A stretch of 64,000 nt of DNA from contig NZ_NPDZ01000004.1 in assembly GCF_002811875.1 (NCBI RefSeq), positions 268,587-332,586 on the forward strand, in the 5' to 3' direction. This document shows positions 37,105-46,341 of the stretch, in pieces. A model generated the notes under the pieces. It searched no databases, was not told the origin of the DNA, and saw only the letters and a list, made by a program, of their open reading frames with translations. The DNA is from Leptospira perolatii. Its GTDB lineage: Bacteria > Spirochaetota > Leptospiria > Leptospirales > Leptospiraceae. Within the stretch, counting starts at the first letter, position 1. The number at the start of each line of letters is the position of its first letter. The translations under genes and the position numbers were made by a program.

Positions 37105-37563
37105 TTAAGATAGAGCCTTAATTACGTCCTCTGGGGCTTGCACCAACTCGATTAATACTCCTTCTCCGCAAAGTGGAAACTCCTCATTTCCTTTTGGGTG
37201 AATAAAGCATACTTCGTATCCGGCAGCTCCTTTTCGTATTCCACCAGGTGTAAAACGAACTCCCTTTTCGCCGAGCCATTGGACTGCTTTGTGAATATCA
37301 TCCACCCAAAGCCCGATATGATTCAACTTTGGATCGTTTACCTTAGGGCTCTTGCTCGGATCGACAGGCTCCATGATATCCACTTCTACGGCAAAAGGTC
37401 CCTTGCCCATCCTCAGAATATCTTCGTCCACGTTTTCTTTTTCGCTGCGAAACGTTCCGGTCTTTTCCAATCCGAGTATGTCTACCCAGAAATTCCTGAG
37501 CTTGTCTTTGCTATCGCCGCCTACCGCAACTTGCTGGATTCCAAGGATCTTAAAAGGTCTCAT
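37105..37563 (-). CDS. VOC-superfamily (glyoxalase-like) protein
   Basis: 152 residues from the ATG at 37563; the frame extends 19 codons further without a better start. Two beta-alpha-beta-beta-beta units typical of VOC proteins are present: [11 protein letters not shown] with [12 protein letters not shown], and [15 protein letters not shown] with GVLIELVQ. One expected metal His in the first strand is Gln (IQQVAVG), while the His of LNHIGL and the Glu of LIELVQ are kept. Possible relatives are methylmalonyl-CoA epimerase and lactoylglutathione lyase. Confidence 0.78.
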   Translation of the reverse strand: MRPFKILGIQQVAVGGDSKDKLRNFWVDILGLEKTGTFRSEKENVDEDILRMGKGPFAVEVDIMEPVDPSKSPKVNDPKLNHIGLWVDDIHKAVQWLGEKGVRFTPGGIRKGAAGYEVCFIHPKGNEEFPLCGEGVLIELVQAPEDVIKALS

Positions 37564-37678
37564 TTCAATATTTATTCCTAATATTTTCCACCAATTTCGG
37601 ATATTGATCCGCCTTGGCAAGCTTTCGCTTTCAAGTTATTGGCGCGATCAAAACCAAACGAAGGAAGGATCAAATCGA

Positions 37679-38797
37679 TCAATCCGAAAGCTTGAAAGTT
37701 CCTACAATCGGAAAATGGTCCGATGTGTGACCAGCAACTCCGTCTTGAAGCACCTTGTAGGAAGATTTAGAGATTTGATTGGAATAGAAAAGGTAGTCGA
37801 TCGTACGATCCGCTTTTCCGATCGCAGGATCATTCGCGAAGTACGTATAATATTTGCTCTGCTCTTTTCCATTTAACTCTTCGACGCTCGCCCCAGGTTT
37901 CCATTTATTAAAGAGAGGCTTCATTTCTTCCTGATCGCTATAGAAAAAAGCGCCATGAGGATGCATCGAATTCCTCGGAAATTTTGGAGGGAGCAGATTG
38001 AAGTCTCCGGCCAAAATCCACTCCTCTTTTCTTTCATCCAAGGTCGTTAGAATTTTTGAAATCGTGTCCACCTGCTTTTGCATAGTGTCCGTTCCCATAG
38101 AAAACGCATCCAAATGCGTATTCAAAATAGTAAACTTGGTTCCATTTGCAGTAGAAATCTCCGCTTCTAAAATGGCTCTCTTTAGTTGGAATTGCCTGCT
38201 CAACATGTCTGCGGGAGGAATCGGAAGCTGTGTTCTGACCGCGGTGGTTATTTTATATTTACTTAATGTAACTAGTTTCATGCCAGCAGAACCCATCACC
38301 TTAGGATGCGGTACAAATCCTGCCTTCCAATAAAAAGCTTCCGTCCTACAAGGATAGGCGTCATGTAACAAGGGAAGCAATCTCTCTGTCTGGTCTTCTC
38401 CGAACGTTCTTTTGGAACCGTCGTCCACTTCTTGCAAAAGTATGATATCCGGATTTTCTTTGGTAAGAACCAAAGCAACTTTTCTTAGAGTATCCTGGAC
38501 GTCCTCTTTAGAAGGAGCGGTGTCCGGTCCGGACTCATCCGGTACATCATACCAAAATACCCGATTTTTTCCCGCAAAGTACTGCACGTTCCAGGATAGT
38601 ACCTTCAGCTCTTTTGCTTTATCTAAACTCGGGGCACCCTGGGTACAAACGATCTTCATTTCCTCTCTTTCGGAGGGATGAAATGTGATCAGGTATATCG
38701 TAACGAACAGAACTGCGAAAAATACAAGTAGGGAAACAAGGATAGCTTTCAGAATTTTCAAAGAATTTCTCCTCGGAGTTGACCTGGTTTTGGGCAA
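37679..38797 (-). CDS. Membrane-anchored endonuclease/exonuclease/phosphatase family protein
   Basis: 372 residues, starting at a TTG. An N-terminal anchor (AILVSLLVFFAVLFVTIYLI) is followed by an EEP domain: LSWNVQYFAG, ILLQEVDD, GDFNLLP and the catalytic end TSDHFPIVGTF. The family includes DNases, sphingomyelinases and inositol phosphatases. A secreted lipid phosphodiesterase is possible, but the specific motifs of sphingomyelinases were not checked. It is divergent from the secreted protein at 38931. Confidence 0.82.
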   Translation of the reverse strand: MPKTRSTPRRNSLKILKAILVSLLVFFAVLFVTIYLITFHPSEREEMKIVCTQGAPSLDKAKELKVLSWNVQYFAGKNRVFWYDVPDESGPDTAPSKEDVQDTLRKVALVLTKENPDIILLQEVDDGSKRTFGEDQTERLLPLLHDAYPCRTEAFYWKAGFVPHPKVMGSAGMKLVTLSKYKITTAVRTQLPIPPADMLSRQFQLKRAILEAEISTANGTKFTILNTHLDAFSMGTDTMQKQVDTISKILTTLDERKEEWILAGDFNLLPPKFPRNSMHPHGAFFYSDQEEMKPLFNKWKPGASVEELNGKEQSKYYTYFANDPAIGKADRTIDYLFYSNQISKSSYKVLQDGVAGHTSDHFPIVGTFKLSD

Positions 38798-38930
38798 CCG
38801 ATCACTTGCGAAGCAACCTTAGTACAACTTTCTATGCATCCGTCCACAATTTTCGCATATAAGAATGAATTAGATTCTTTGCTAAATGGTTTCCATTTTC
38901 AGCAGGCTTCAACAACATGGAAGCTGACTC

Positions 38931-39950
38931 ATGTTCTCTAAAAGTATCAAACTTGCCTTTGCCCTTTCGATCTTGCTTTTTACCTCTCAAATCTTTTCGG
39001 AAGAAGTAGAGCTAAGGGTTATCCTCAAGAACGGAACGACTGGTAAGGAAGGCTCTGCAGAACAGATCAAGCTTTTTGCTTTAGAAAGAGCTATGATGCC
39101 TTTGCCGATCGGGGACTTAAAGTCCGTGCAAGGAAGTTTTAGGCTACCGAAGGTGGATGCCCCAGACGGGCTGCCACTTTTATTACAGATCACATACCAA
39201 GGCGTAAATTATAATAAGATTATTCCTCCTGTGCCGACAATGAGAACCCAGCCGCAAGAGGTAATTGTCTACGAAAAGACAAAAGACAGGTCGGTTGTGA
39301 AGTCCAAATCATTGCTCCAAATCACGAGATCCCAGGACACTTTGATCGTTTTTAAAGTATTCATTTTATCTAATAATGCCATCCCACCTAGAAGTTTTCA
39401 GAGCGAATCTGAACCGATAGAAATTTATGTTCCTTCTGAAGCAAAAGATATCAGCGCTCAGTTAACCCAGGGAGCGGGGATGGGAATTCCACTGCAGTTA
39501 CGACAAGGCAAAAGCGGATGGATCATGGATCGTCCGATTCTTCCGGGATCGTCTCAGCTGTACATTTCGTATACCATTCCTGCTTTCGATCTAGCTCCAA
39601 TTTCATTTAAAGACAAACTAATCTTTGAAAAAAACGAGGGAGATAGAATCATTTTTGCAAAACCAAAGGACATGCAAGTGTCTGTCGGAGGTGCCAAAAA
39701 TGTACAGCAATTAGAACAGGATATTCCGGAAGATGTAAAGGCATACTCCGTTTCTTATCCAGCACCTCAGTACGAAGTCGCGATCTCTGTCAAAGGAGGG
39801 GAGCCAATTCCGATGATGAGCGGTGGTCAAGAAAGGAGCGTTGTAAACGGAAAAATTTTCACATCATCCGAGGAAACCTTGCTCGGAGTTGTCGCAGTCC
39901 TCGGCCTTTTGTTCACTCTTTCTTTTGTGCTAGTTTACCGTAAAATTTAA
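38931..39950 (+). CDS. Secreted protein with C-terminal membrane helix, unknown function
   Basis: 339 residues. A signal peptide (IKLAFALSILLFTSQIFS) is followed by a beta-rich domain with VELRVILKNGTTGKEG, a central part (SYTIPAFDLAPISFKDKL) and a single C-terminal helix (LLGVVAVLGLLFTLSFVLVY) with the charged tail RKI. The layout suits a periplasmic domain anchored at its C-terminus in the inner membrane. No family is recognised. Confidence 0.65.
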   Translation: MFSKSIKLAFALSILLFTSQIFSEEVELRVILKNGTTGKEGSAEQIKLFALERAMMPLPIGDLKSVQGSFRLPKVDAPDGLPLLLQITYQGVNYNKIIPPVPTMRTQPQEVIVYEKTKDRSVVKSKSLLQITRSQDTLIVFKVFILSNNAIPPRSFQSESEPIEIYVPSEAKDISAQLTQGAGMGIPLQLRQGKSGWIMDRPILPGSSQLYISYTIPAFDLAPISFKDKLIFEKNEGDRIIFAKPKDMQVSVGGAKNVQQLEQDIPEDVKAYSVSYPAPQYEVAISVKGGEPIPMMSGGQERSVVNGKIFTSSEETLLGVVAVLGLLFTLSFVLVYRKI

Positions 39951-39975
39951 GTGGGTCCCAACTTCGAAGAAAAAA

Positions 39976-40550
39976 CTATTTTGAAATAATCGCGTGGATC
40001 CTGCCGCTTAGACCGGTGTTAGTTAGCTGCCAGTCGGCTGCAGTACTAGGCGAGTGCGCACTCCCGATCATCCCTGACACATCCTTTCCAACTGCGACAA
40101 ACAAGTCTAAGGTGGCATTATAAGCTGCATCTGCCCAGTCCGTCCTTGTGCAACCATTCATTGTTGCAGATGTTGACCAGCTTGCTCCGTCATCGGTTGT
40201 TCTTACCCAATCCCACAGTTATTAGAGCGCGTACTGTAGCTTGCGGTAAGAGTTCCTACAGCAACATACACTCCATTTCCAAAAGCAAGATCATAAATAG
40301 AACCACCGCTGCAACCTGGAAATGGGGTTTGGGCACCTTGTAAAATAGTCCAATTCACTCCGTCATCCGAAGAAAGATAAGAGCAATTGTCGCCGACCGC
40401 CATCAACTGAGGTCCGACAGAAAAGTTTGCTAGCGCAAAATCAAAAAGTAACCCGATCGGGCTTTTGGAGGCATCTATATCCAGCGCCTTGGCTTTATTG
40501 CAATTTATCATAGCAAGGACTACGAATATCCAAACGAAACGGCGGTTCAT
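39976..40550 (-). pseudogene. Frameshifted lipoprotein with BNR/Asp-box-like repeats
   Basis: The 5' part (40203-40550) starts after AGAGG, has a lipoprotein signal (FVVLAMINC) and reads to a stop shortly after VAVGTLTASYST. The 3' part (39976-40161 and the frame upstream of it) continues in another frame with WVRTTDDGASWSTSA, NGCTRTDWADAAYN and FVAVGKDVSG. The Asp-box-like units SSDDGVNWT and TDDGASWS and the paired VAVG segments show that both parts form one protein of about 190 residues split by a frameshift near 40205-40215. It could be a pseudogene, a phase-variable gene or a sequencing error. Confidence 0.72.
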
Positions 40551-41017
40551 TCCACTAACCTCTAAATAAATAACAAAAGGAAATTTACTCTCCTTCGGTA
40601 TTTTCTAATAAATAGAAATTTTTTTCCATTAAAAGACAGTGAAATTGCTAGATAAACAAATTTCATTCCCTACTCTGAATTAAGGAACGACGGAAATTTT
40701 ACTGTATCACCCGCTACAATACACCAGGAATGATCATTCAGGGAGAAGGCGAATCCAACTTTAAAAGAAGTGAGCTTTGTTCGCTACGGAAAAGCGTTAG
40801 GTCAAATCTACTTTTGGCTCTGGTACCAAGGTAATCTGGGAGCTGGTTAGTCGTGCTCGATTGCAGATTTTTGAGGGCCCCACCCTCTTTAGGGTGGGGG
40901 CCGGTGTGGCGGAAGTACCGAACCGCTTTTTCACAAAAATTCGATTTTTACAAACGGTATTTTCTCTTGGTTGCCCGTAGGAACTCCTACAGCGACTTCA
41001 AGCTTTCCCGCAGGGTC
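40551..41017. other. Intergenic region with composite repeat
   Basis: About 470 bases with no supported gene. It holds the second copy of the hairpin-plus-palindrome repeat. The rest is A+T-rich with no other clear signal. Confidence 0.55.
40876..40990. repeat. Composite intergenic repeat, copy 2
   Basis: Opens with a hairpin of arms GGCCCCACCCT and AGGGTGGGGGCC around CTTT (40876-40902), then CGGTGTGGCGGAAGTACC, and about 75 bases later the palindrome GTAGGAACTCCTAC (40977-40990). Order, spacing and flanks match the copy at 22224-22349. Confidence 0.7.
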
Positions 41018-41950
41018 TTATTTCTTTTTGGAAGGTGCTTTTTTCTTAGGAGCGGGCTTCTTTTTCTTCGCCGCTTTCTTTGGTCCGGACTTTTCCGAAA
41101 CGAGAGAATCTATAAAGTCCTTGATATCTTTCAGCACGAGTTCCTTATCCGGAGATAGTTCATTCATTAGTTCATGAAAGCACCCCGGATACGTTTTCAT
41201 TCTTTTGTTTTTATATATTAGATGATTATAAAACTCTAAACTCCCCGAAGGATCTGAAATTCCATCCTTTTGCCCGTGCAAAATCAATATCGGCGTGCGC
41301 AATATCCCTGCTTTCTTGTTTGCGATCTTTCCTTGCTGAAACAACTCGTACCCCATAGAAAGGGATATTTTACCATGCACAAGTGGGTCCTCAGCATACG
41401 CTTTTACTACTTCTTGGTCTCGACTTAGCAAACTTAGATTCAAATTTGCATCCAGAGTGGTCGCCGGAGAAAGCTTGCGTAAAAAACCGGCGAGCGAAAT
41501 TTGAAATTTCTGAAACGGATTGGTCGGGATTTTCAACGCAGCAGCAGTTGTAACCAACGCATACAGGTAATCTTGATTAATTCCTTCAAGAGCATACCGA
41601 ATTGATACGACTCCTCCCATAGAATGCCCGACCAAAAATATCTTTTCCTTATGCTCTCGTTTTCTTACTTCTCGGATAAAATGAGCAAGATCGTCTACAT
41701 ATAGATCGAAAGAGTCCGCATGGCCCCTTTTCCCTTCCGATTTGCCGTGTCCGCGCAGATCCATAGCATAGAAATTCACGTCACTGTCCTTGAAATAATC
41801 GAGAATGTTAGAGTAGCGTCCGCTATGTTCACCGAACCCGTGTTGGACGACGATGACTCGATGGGCTCCGGGCTTTATCCATGCTTGGCAATAAAGCTTT
41901 GTATTATCACGAGAAGATCGAATAAAGAATTCTTTGTGTTGATAAGCCAT
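41018..41950 (-). CDS. Alpha/beta hydrolase (monoacylglycerol lipase-like) with basic tail
   Basis: 310 residues. The hydrolase fold has the oxyanion segment VVQHGFGEHSGRY, nucleophile elbow GHSMGG, and acid and His in HGQKDGISD and GCFHELMNE, as in monoacylglycerol lipases and lysophospholipases. The last 25 residues (from about 286) consist almost only of Lys, Ala and Pro (KKAAKKKKPAPKKKAP), like histone H1 tails. A ribosome-binding site GGAG precedes the ATG. The tail is not part of the family and may bind nucleic acid or acidic lipids. Confidence 0.85.
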   Translation of the reverse strand: MAYQHKEFFIRSSRDNTKLYCQAWIKPGAHRVIVVQHGFGEHSGRYSNILDYFKDSDVNFYAMDLRGHGKSEGKRGHADSFDLYVDDLAHFIREVRKREHKEKIFLVGHSMGGVVSIRYALEGINQDYLYALVTTAAALKIPTNPFQKFQISLAGFLRKLSPATTLDANLNLSLLSRDQEVVKAYAEDPLVHGKISLSMGYELFQQGKIANKKAGILRTPILILHGQKDGISDPSGSLEFYNHLIYKNKRMKTYPGCFHELMNELSPDKELVLKDIKDFIDSLVSEKSGPKKAAKKKKPAPKKKAPSKKK

Positions 41951-42127
41951 CTATAAGGACTCCGAAATATGGCATGGGCTTTCATCCCAATTTCCGACTG
42001 ACCCTATTCATCCAAGAACAAAGGGTCAAGTAATTATTAATTAGAGCCGTTCAACATTTTCCTTGCGGTTTCGTTCCAATCATCGAACTTGTCTCTTTCA
42101 ATACATAGAGAATTGAGAGGATTTCGG

Positions 42128-43513
42128 ATGTCCAAGGTAGAACCCAAAAAAGGTTATCTGTACTATTTCGGCTTAGGCGAACTATCGACACAGGGAGCAA
42201 ACGCCATCTTGGCTTTCTGGATGATTCTTGGAATGGCATTCTTTCTATTCGCGGACCAAAACCTAATCGCTCCGAATCTGCGTAATATTGCTCATTCTTT
42301 CGGAATCATTGAGCAGTCTACGATCGACTGGAAGTTCGGAGGGGAGATTCCTATCTTCTTTTTCATCCTCGGTGGTTTCATTTCAGTTAACATGGGATAT
42401 CTAACGCAAAGGTATTCCAGAAAAGTTCTGATCGTCGGCACCGTATTTCTCGGAGAGATTCCGTGTATGCTCTCGGGCCTTGCTACGAACTACAATGAAT
42501 TCCTAATACTCAGAACATTGACCGGATTCGGACTTGGAGGTGCTTTCCCACTTCTATTTTCCATGTTAGGCGACTATTTTTCCGATAAGTCCAGATCTAC
42601 TGCCGCTGGTTATCTATCTCTCGCGATGGGCTTAGGAATCGGAATCGGCCAACTCGTCGGAGGAAACTTAGGCGCCGCAGATCCGATCAATGGCTGGAGA
42701 TTGAGTTTTATTTATATGGCCGCTCCTTCCTTTGCGTTTATGGCGATCTACGCGATCTTTTGCAAAGAACCTGTAAGAGGCGCAAGTGAAAAAGAATGGG
42801 CCGGAATCGCTTCTGAAATCCCTGAGTCAGAAGTTCGGTTAGGTTGGAAAGATATAAAGCTACTCTTCTCGAACAAAACGAATATTGGAATTTTTCTGCA
42901 GGGAATTCCGGGATGCGTTCCTTGGGGAGTATTCTTTGTCTATTTGAATGACTATTATGAATTCAATTATCATATGCCAAAAGACAACGCCGCTGCCCTG
43001 GTCACGTTTGCAGCAGTAGGAATCTTCATCGGAACTTTCTTTGGTGGGATTCTAGGGCAAAAATTATACGATAAGAACAAGTCTTATCTTCCTATTTTTT
43101 GCGCATCGATGATCTTACTGGGAGTATTTCCGACAATTTACCTTTTACACGCGGACTCGATCGCAAAATCGCCGTTATTCGTTTTAGTCAATATCGTTAC
43201 TGGAATGATTATCTCCGTAACCGGACCGAACGTTCGCGCTTTGATTATAAACGTGAATCCTCCTAAAAATAGATCTACGATGTTCGCGCTTTATAACTTA
43301 ACTGACGACTTGGGTCGCGGTTTAGGTCCTGCATTGGCCGCGGTGCTATTGACCTTTATCGACAATAGGACTATGGCATTCACTTGGTCGCTTCTGTTTT
43401 GGATTCCCTGTGGATTGCTCTGGCTCATCATCCTGAAGAATTTTAGACAGGACGAGTTGAGCGTACATAAAATCCTGTCGGAAGAAGCAGCAAGGATTCG
43501 CAGGAGCGCTTAA
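42128..43513 (+). CDS. Major facilitator superfamily transporter
   Basis: 461 residues with about 12 hydrophobic segments, starting at an ATG preceded by GAGAGGA. The MFS loop 2-3 motif reads GYLTQRYSRKVLIVG, and LTGFGLGGAFPLLFSMLGDYF matches the helix 4 region of spinster-like and hexuronate-type carriers. The substrate is unknown. The stop is directly followed by the GTG start of an enolase-phosphatase gene, so transporter and enzyme are cotranslated. Confidence 0.85.
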   Translation: MSKVEPKKGYLYYFGLGELSTQGANAILAFWMILGMAFFLFADQNLIAPNLRNIAHSFGIIEQSTIDWKFGGEIPIFFFILGGFISVNMGYLTQRYSRKVLIVGTVFLGEIPCMLSGLATNYNEFLILRTLTGFGLGGAFPLLFSMLGDYFSDKSRSTAAGYLSLAMGLGIGIGQLVGGNLGAADPINGWRLSFIYMAAPSFAFMAIYAIFCKEPVRGASEKEWAGIASEIPESEVRLGWKDIKLLFSNKTNIGIFLQGIPGCVPWGVFFVYLNDYYEFNYHMPKDNAAALVTFAAVGIFIGTFFGGILGQKLYDKNKSYLPIFCASMILLGVFPTIYLLHADSIAKSPLFVLVNIVTGMIISVTGPNVRALIINVNPPKNRSTMFALYNLTDDLGRGLGPALAAVLLTFIDNRTMAFTWSLLFWIPCGLLWLIILKNFRQDELSVHKILSEEAARIRRSA

Positions 43514-44230
43514 GTGCCCGAGATAGACGCAAAAGTATTTTTATTTGATATAGAAGGTACCACTACACCGATCGAGTTTGTTCACAAAGTTTTGTTTCCT
43601 TATTCGACCAAGAGATTTCATTCTTACTTTGTATCTCCGGGAATAGAACCGGAGCTCGCCGAGGAATTGATCCGCGCTTCGCAGAATGAACCAGATTATG
43701 CGAAGCCGGTTCAAAACAACCCGAACTCACTTGCAGACTTTTGCGAATTCCTGGTAACCAAAGACAGAAAGCTTGGTGCTCTAAAGGAGGTCCAAGGTAG
43801 AATATGGAAATCCGGGTACGAATCCGGAGAACTCAAAAGTACCATCTTTTCCGATGTTCCTCACTTTCTAGAAGTGCTAAAGAAAAATGGAAAACGACTG
43901 GCTGTCTATTCCTCTGGAAGCACCGAAGCTCAAGTGCTCATCTACAAATATTGCGAAGCAGGAGATCTGACCAAATACTTCGAACGATATTTTGACACCT
44001 CGGTGGGCGGAAAACGGGAGTCGGAAAGCTATCTTAAAATCGCGGAACAAATGCTGGTCTCTCCCGGTGAAATCGCCTTTTTTACCGATATCAAAGAAGA
44101 AGCGGATGCAGCTCAAAAGGCCGGGATCTTGCCGTATATACTCGATCGGCCGGGAAATAAACCGCAGCCGGAGCATACATATCCAATTCTTAAAACCTTC
44201 GATAACCTGGTCGCTGAGAACTTCCCCTAA
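43514..44230 (+). CDS. mtnC: Enolase-phosphatase E1 (acireductone synthase)
   Basis: 238 residues starting at the GTG immediately after the MFS stop. The HAD-type motif FDIEGTTTPIEFVHKVLFPYS, with Asp-x-Glu instead of Asp-x-Asp, is diagnostic. YSSGSTEAQ, GGKRESESY and FFTDIKEEADAA complete the active site. The enzyme converts 2,3-diketo-5-methylthiopentyl-1-phosphate to acireductone in methionine salvage. No other mtn gene is in the window. Confidence 0.93.
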   Translation: MPEIDAKVFLFDIEGTTTPIEFVHKVLFPYSTKRFHSYFVSPGIEPELAEELIRASQNEPDYAKPVQNNPNSLADFCEFLVTKDRKLGALKEVQGRIWKSGYESGELKSTIFSDVPHFLEVLKKNGKRLAVYSSGSTEAQVLIYKYCEAGDLTKYFERYFDTSVGGKRESESYLKIAEQMLVSPGEIAFFTDIKEEADAAQKAGILPYILDRPGNKPQPEHTYPILKTFDNLVAENFP

Positions 44231-44260
44231 AATCCGTGCAAAATAGAACTGGAGAACCTG

Positions 44261-44280
44261 CGAGTTTAGGTCGAAACTCG
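44261..44280. other. Small hairpin before the TPR gene
   Basis: Arms CGAGTTT and AAACTCG around a six-base loop end four bases before the ATG at 44285. It could hide the ribosome-binding site or act as a weak terminator of the mtnC operon. Confidence 0.35.
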
Positions 44281-44284
44281 TACT

Positions 44285-45565
44285 ATGGTCTCTTGTCTGC
44301 GTCAGATATTCTTCGCAATATCGATTGCGCTTTTCTGTTCTCCTATTTTTTCCAAAGAAGTCATCTACGCATTCCGCGATATCGGAATGCCCAAAAATTC
44401 CAAGATAGATAATAATCCTCGCAAAGAGAAAATGATCCTCATCGGGGAAACCATGATGTTCGACAAAGTAAAACCGGTCGAATACGAAGGAAAATACAAG
44501 AATGTGGATATAGGCTATGATACTCGTCCGGATATCGTAACCGTAAAAGTAAATTATGATCCTGGAATACGTCCCGGGCAAATCTTGTATTTAATCGAAA
44601 AGGATTTCGACCACAATACTTACAAGGACGGAAACATTGTAGGACAGATAGAAGTAAAGTCCGTATTTCAAACAGCATTCATAGGAAAACAATTAAGAGG
44701 AATCGGATTTCTTAGCATGGCAAAAGAAAAGATCCTCTCGGTAGCCATTCCTCTGATCTCGGAACAATCCGGACCAGCTCTCGTCGAACGGAAAAAAGGC
44801 GATTATCATTGGAATCGAAACGAAATACCGGAAGCAATCCAAGCGTACCGAAAAGCGATTCGGCTCGATCCATCTTCTCCTGATGCACATTTTCAACTGG
44901 GTTTATTGTATCTAAAAGAAGCTGACTCCGAGATCGGAACCTGCTCCGGAATATTACCGATGAGCGCAGGCGCGGAGTTTGCTTCGGCCTGGGAAAAAAG
45001 AGCCAGATTCGATTCTGAGCAAAGTATAATACGATTTGCACGTGAATACGTTTCCTTCTTGAACTGCAAATCACAGCAAGCGCCTAGTTTCAAAAAAGGT
45101 AATCCAGTTCCGCTAGAATTAGAAAGAGCACAAGAAGTGGCTCGGGTCGGATTTCAGGTAGCTAAAGAAGATTATGAATTACTAATTCGAAGTGCGGAAT
45201 CCTACTTGCAACTTTACTTAAGTTATGCGCCTAAAAAAACAGGCGCTACTTCATCTGAGAATGTGGACGCCGCATCTTCCATGAGAAACAGGCAAGAGAA
45301 AGCGTGGGAGATTTCCGAAAAATTGCTAAAAGAAGCGAGCAGGTTTTCCCTGACGGACTATAGATTCCATAAATTGAATGCTCTTTTGTACGGAAAAAAA
45401 TTTCAATCCATGGTTTCTGGTGCCCAGACGTCCAATATGACTCCGGAAGCAAGCCTGTTCCGCTCCAAAACTCTCGAAGCAATTCAATCCTATAAAGAAT
45501 ATCGCCCAAAGAATATTCCGGGAGATCGGGATATTTTAGTTCTGGAAAAGGATTTGGGCGGCTGA
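44285..45565 (+). CDS. Secreted protein with novel N-terminal domain and TPR
   Basis: 426 residues. A signal peptide (FFAISIALFCSPIFS) is followed by an unrecognised domain of about 130 residues (VIYAFRDIGMPKNSKI to IPLISEQSGPALVE, beta-rich, with YDPGIRPGQILYLIEKD) and TPR units from about 165 (GDYHWNRNEIPEAIQAYRKAIRLDPSS). The C-terminal part is helical and less regular. It is probably a periplasmic protein-interaction factor. It lies 54 bases after mtnC and converges with the ankyrin gene. Confidence 0.7.
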   Translation: MVSCLRQIFFAISIALFCSPIFSKEVIYAFRDIGMPKNSKIDNNPRKEKMILIGETMMFDKVKPVEYEGKYKNVDIGYDTRPDIVTVKVNYDPGIRPGQILYLIEKDFDHNTYKDGNIVGQIEVKSVFQTAFIGKQLRGIGFLSMAKEKILSVAIPLISEQSGPALVERKKGDYHWNRNEIPEAIQAYRKAIRLDPSSPDAHFQLGLLYLKEADSEIGTCSGILPMSAGAEFASAWEKRARFDSEQSIIRFAREYVSFLNCKSQQAPSFKKGNPVPLELERAQEVARVGFQVAKEDYELLIRSAESYLQLYLSYAPKKTGATSSENVDAASSMRNRQEKAWEISEKLLKEASRFSLTDYRFHKLNALLYGKKFQSMVSGAQTSNMTPEASLFRSKTLEAIQSYKEYRPKNIPGDRDILVLEKDLGG

Positions 45566-45573
45566 CCGTCTGA

Positions 45574-46341
45574 CTACTTCAAGAGCTTCATTACTTCTTC
45601 CTTATATTTTATATAGGGTTCAAATGTAGCCGTACGCTCCGATTTAGCCAAATCGAAAGCAGTCTTTCCTGCTTCATTCTTAACTTTTTTATCAGCTCCT
45701 TTTTTCAAAAGGAGCTCGATCAGCTCTGGTGCACTTGGTCCGGAAGCTGCGTACATCAAGACGGTAGTTCCTTCACTATCTTTTGCGGTTACGTCCAAAC
45801 CTTTGTCGAGAAGGTAATGGATTATATCTACCGAATCATTTTTGCAAGCAAGCATAAGTGGAGTTTTTCCATTCTTGCCCTTCACTTTCAAAGATGCACC
45901 CTTTGCTTCCAATGCTTTTATAATATCTAAGGAAGTGGTACTTCTATCGGAATGATATATAACTGCATCCCTATCTTCATTATCCTTTGCCTTTACATCT
46001 GCTCCTTTTTCCAAGAGTAGGTTCACGACTTCTATCCAAGCTGCTGTCATTAAAGGAGTTTCTCCGTCCTTATCTTTTGCATTGATATTGGCTCCTTTCT
46101 CGAGAAGGTATTTAGTGACTTCCGTCTTGGTACTCGTAACCGTGTAGTGCAAAGGAGTTTTGCCAAATTCATCCTTTGTGTTAGGACTCGCTCCCTTTGA
46201 AATCGCCGACTTTATTTTTATCAAATCCGCTTTCCAGGCCGCATCCAGTAGATCCTTATTGGCATCCGCAGAAAGCGAAAAAGCAGCGAAGGTCGTTCCC
46301 AAAATTATCGAAAGAAGGAATATTATCTTTTTCTGATTCAT
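45574..46341 (-). CDS. Secreted ankyrin-repeat protein
   Basis: 255 residues with a signal peptide (IIFLLSIILGTTFAAFSLSAD) and about six ankyrin repeats, each showing the G-x-T-P-L/M motif (FGKTPLHYT, DGETPLMTA, NGKTPLMLA, EGTTVLMYA) and LLEKGA(D/N) turns. Such proteins mediate protein contacts; in periplasmic form they are sometimes linked to peroxide defence. A clear AGGAT precedes the ATG. No enzyme domain is attached. Confidence 0.88.
   Translation of the reverse strand: MNQKKIIFLLSIILGTTFAAFSLSADANKDLLDAAWKADLIKIKSAISKGASPNTKDEFGKTPLHYTVTSTKTEVTKYLLEKGANINAKDKDGETPLMTAAWIEVVNLLLEKGADVKAKDNEDRDAVIYHSDRSTTSLDIIKALEAKGASLKVKGKNGKTPLMLACKNDSVDIIHYLLDKGLDVTAKDSEGTTVLMYAASGPSAPELIELLLKKGADKKVKNEAGKTAFDLAKSERTATFEPYIKYKEEVMKLLK

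Noticed and set aside
40246..40262. GTAAGAGTTCCTAC within the frameshifted lipoprotein gene
   Set aside because: An imperfect match that encodes the VAVGT segment of the BNR-like unit.
43877..44581. Open frame of 234 codons on the minus strand
   Set aside because: It runs antisense across the end of mtnC and the start of the TPR gene, both well supported, and has no ribosome-binding site or recognisable domain.
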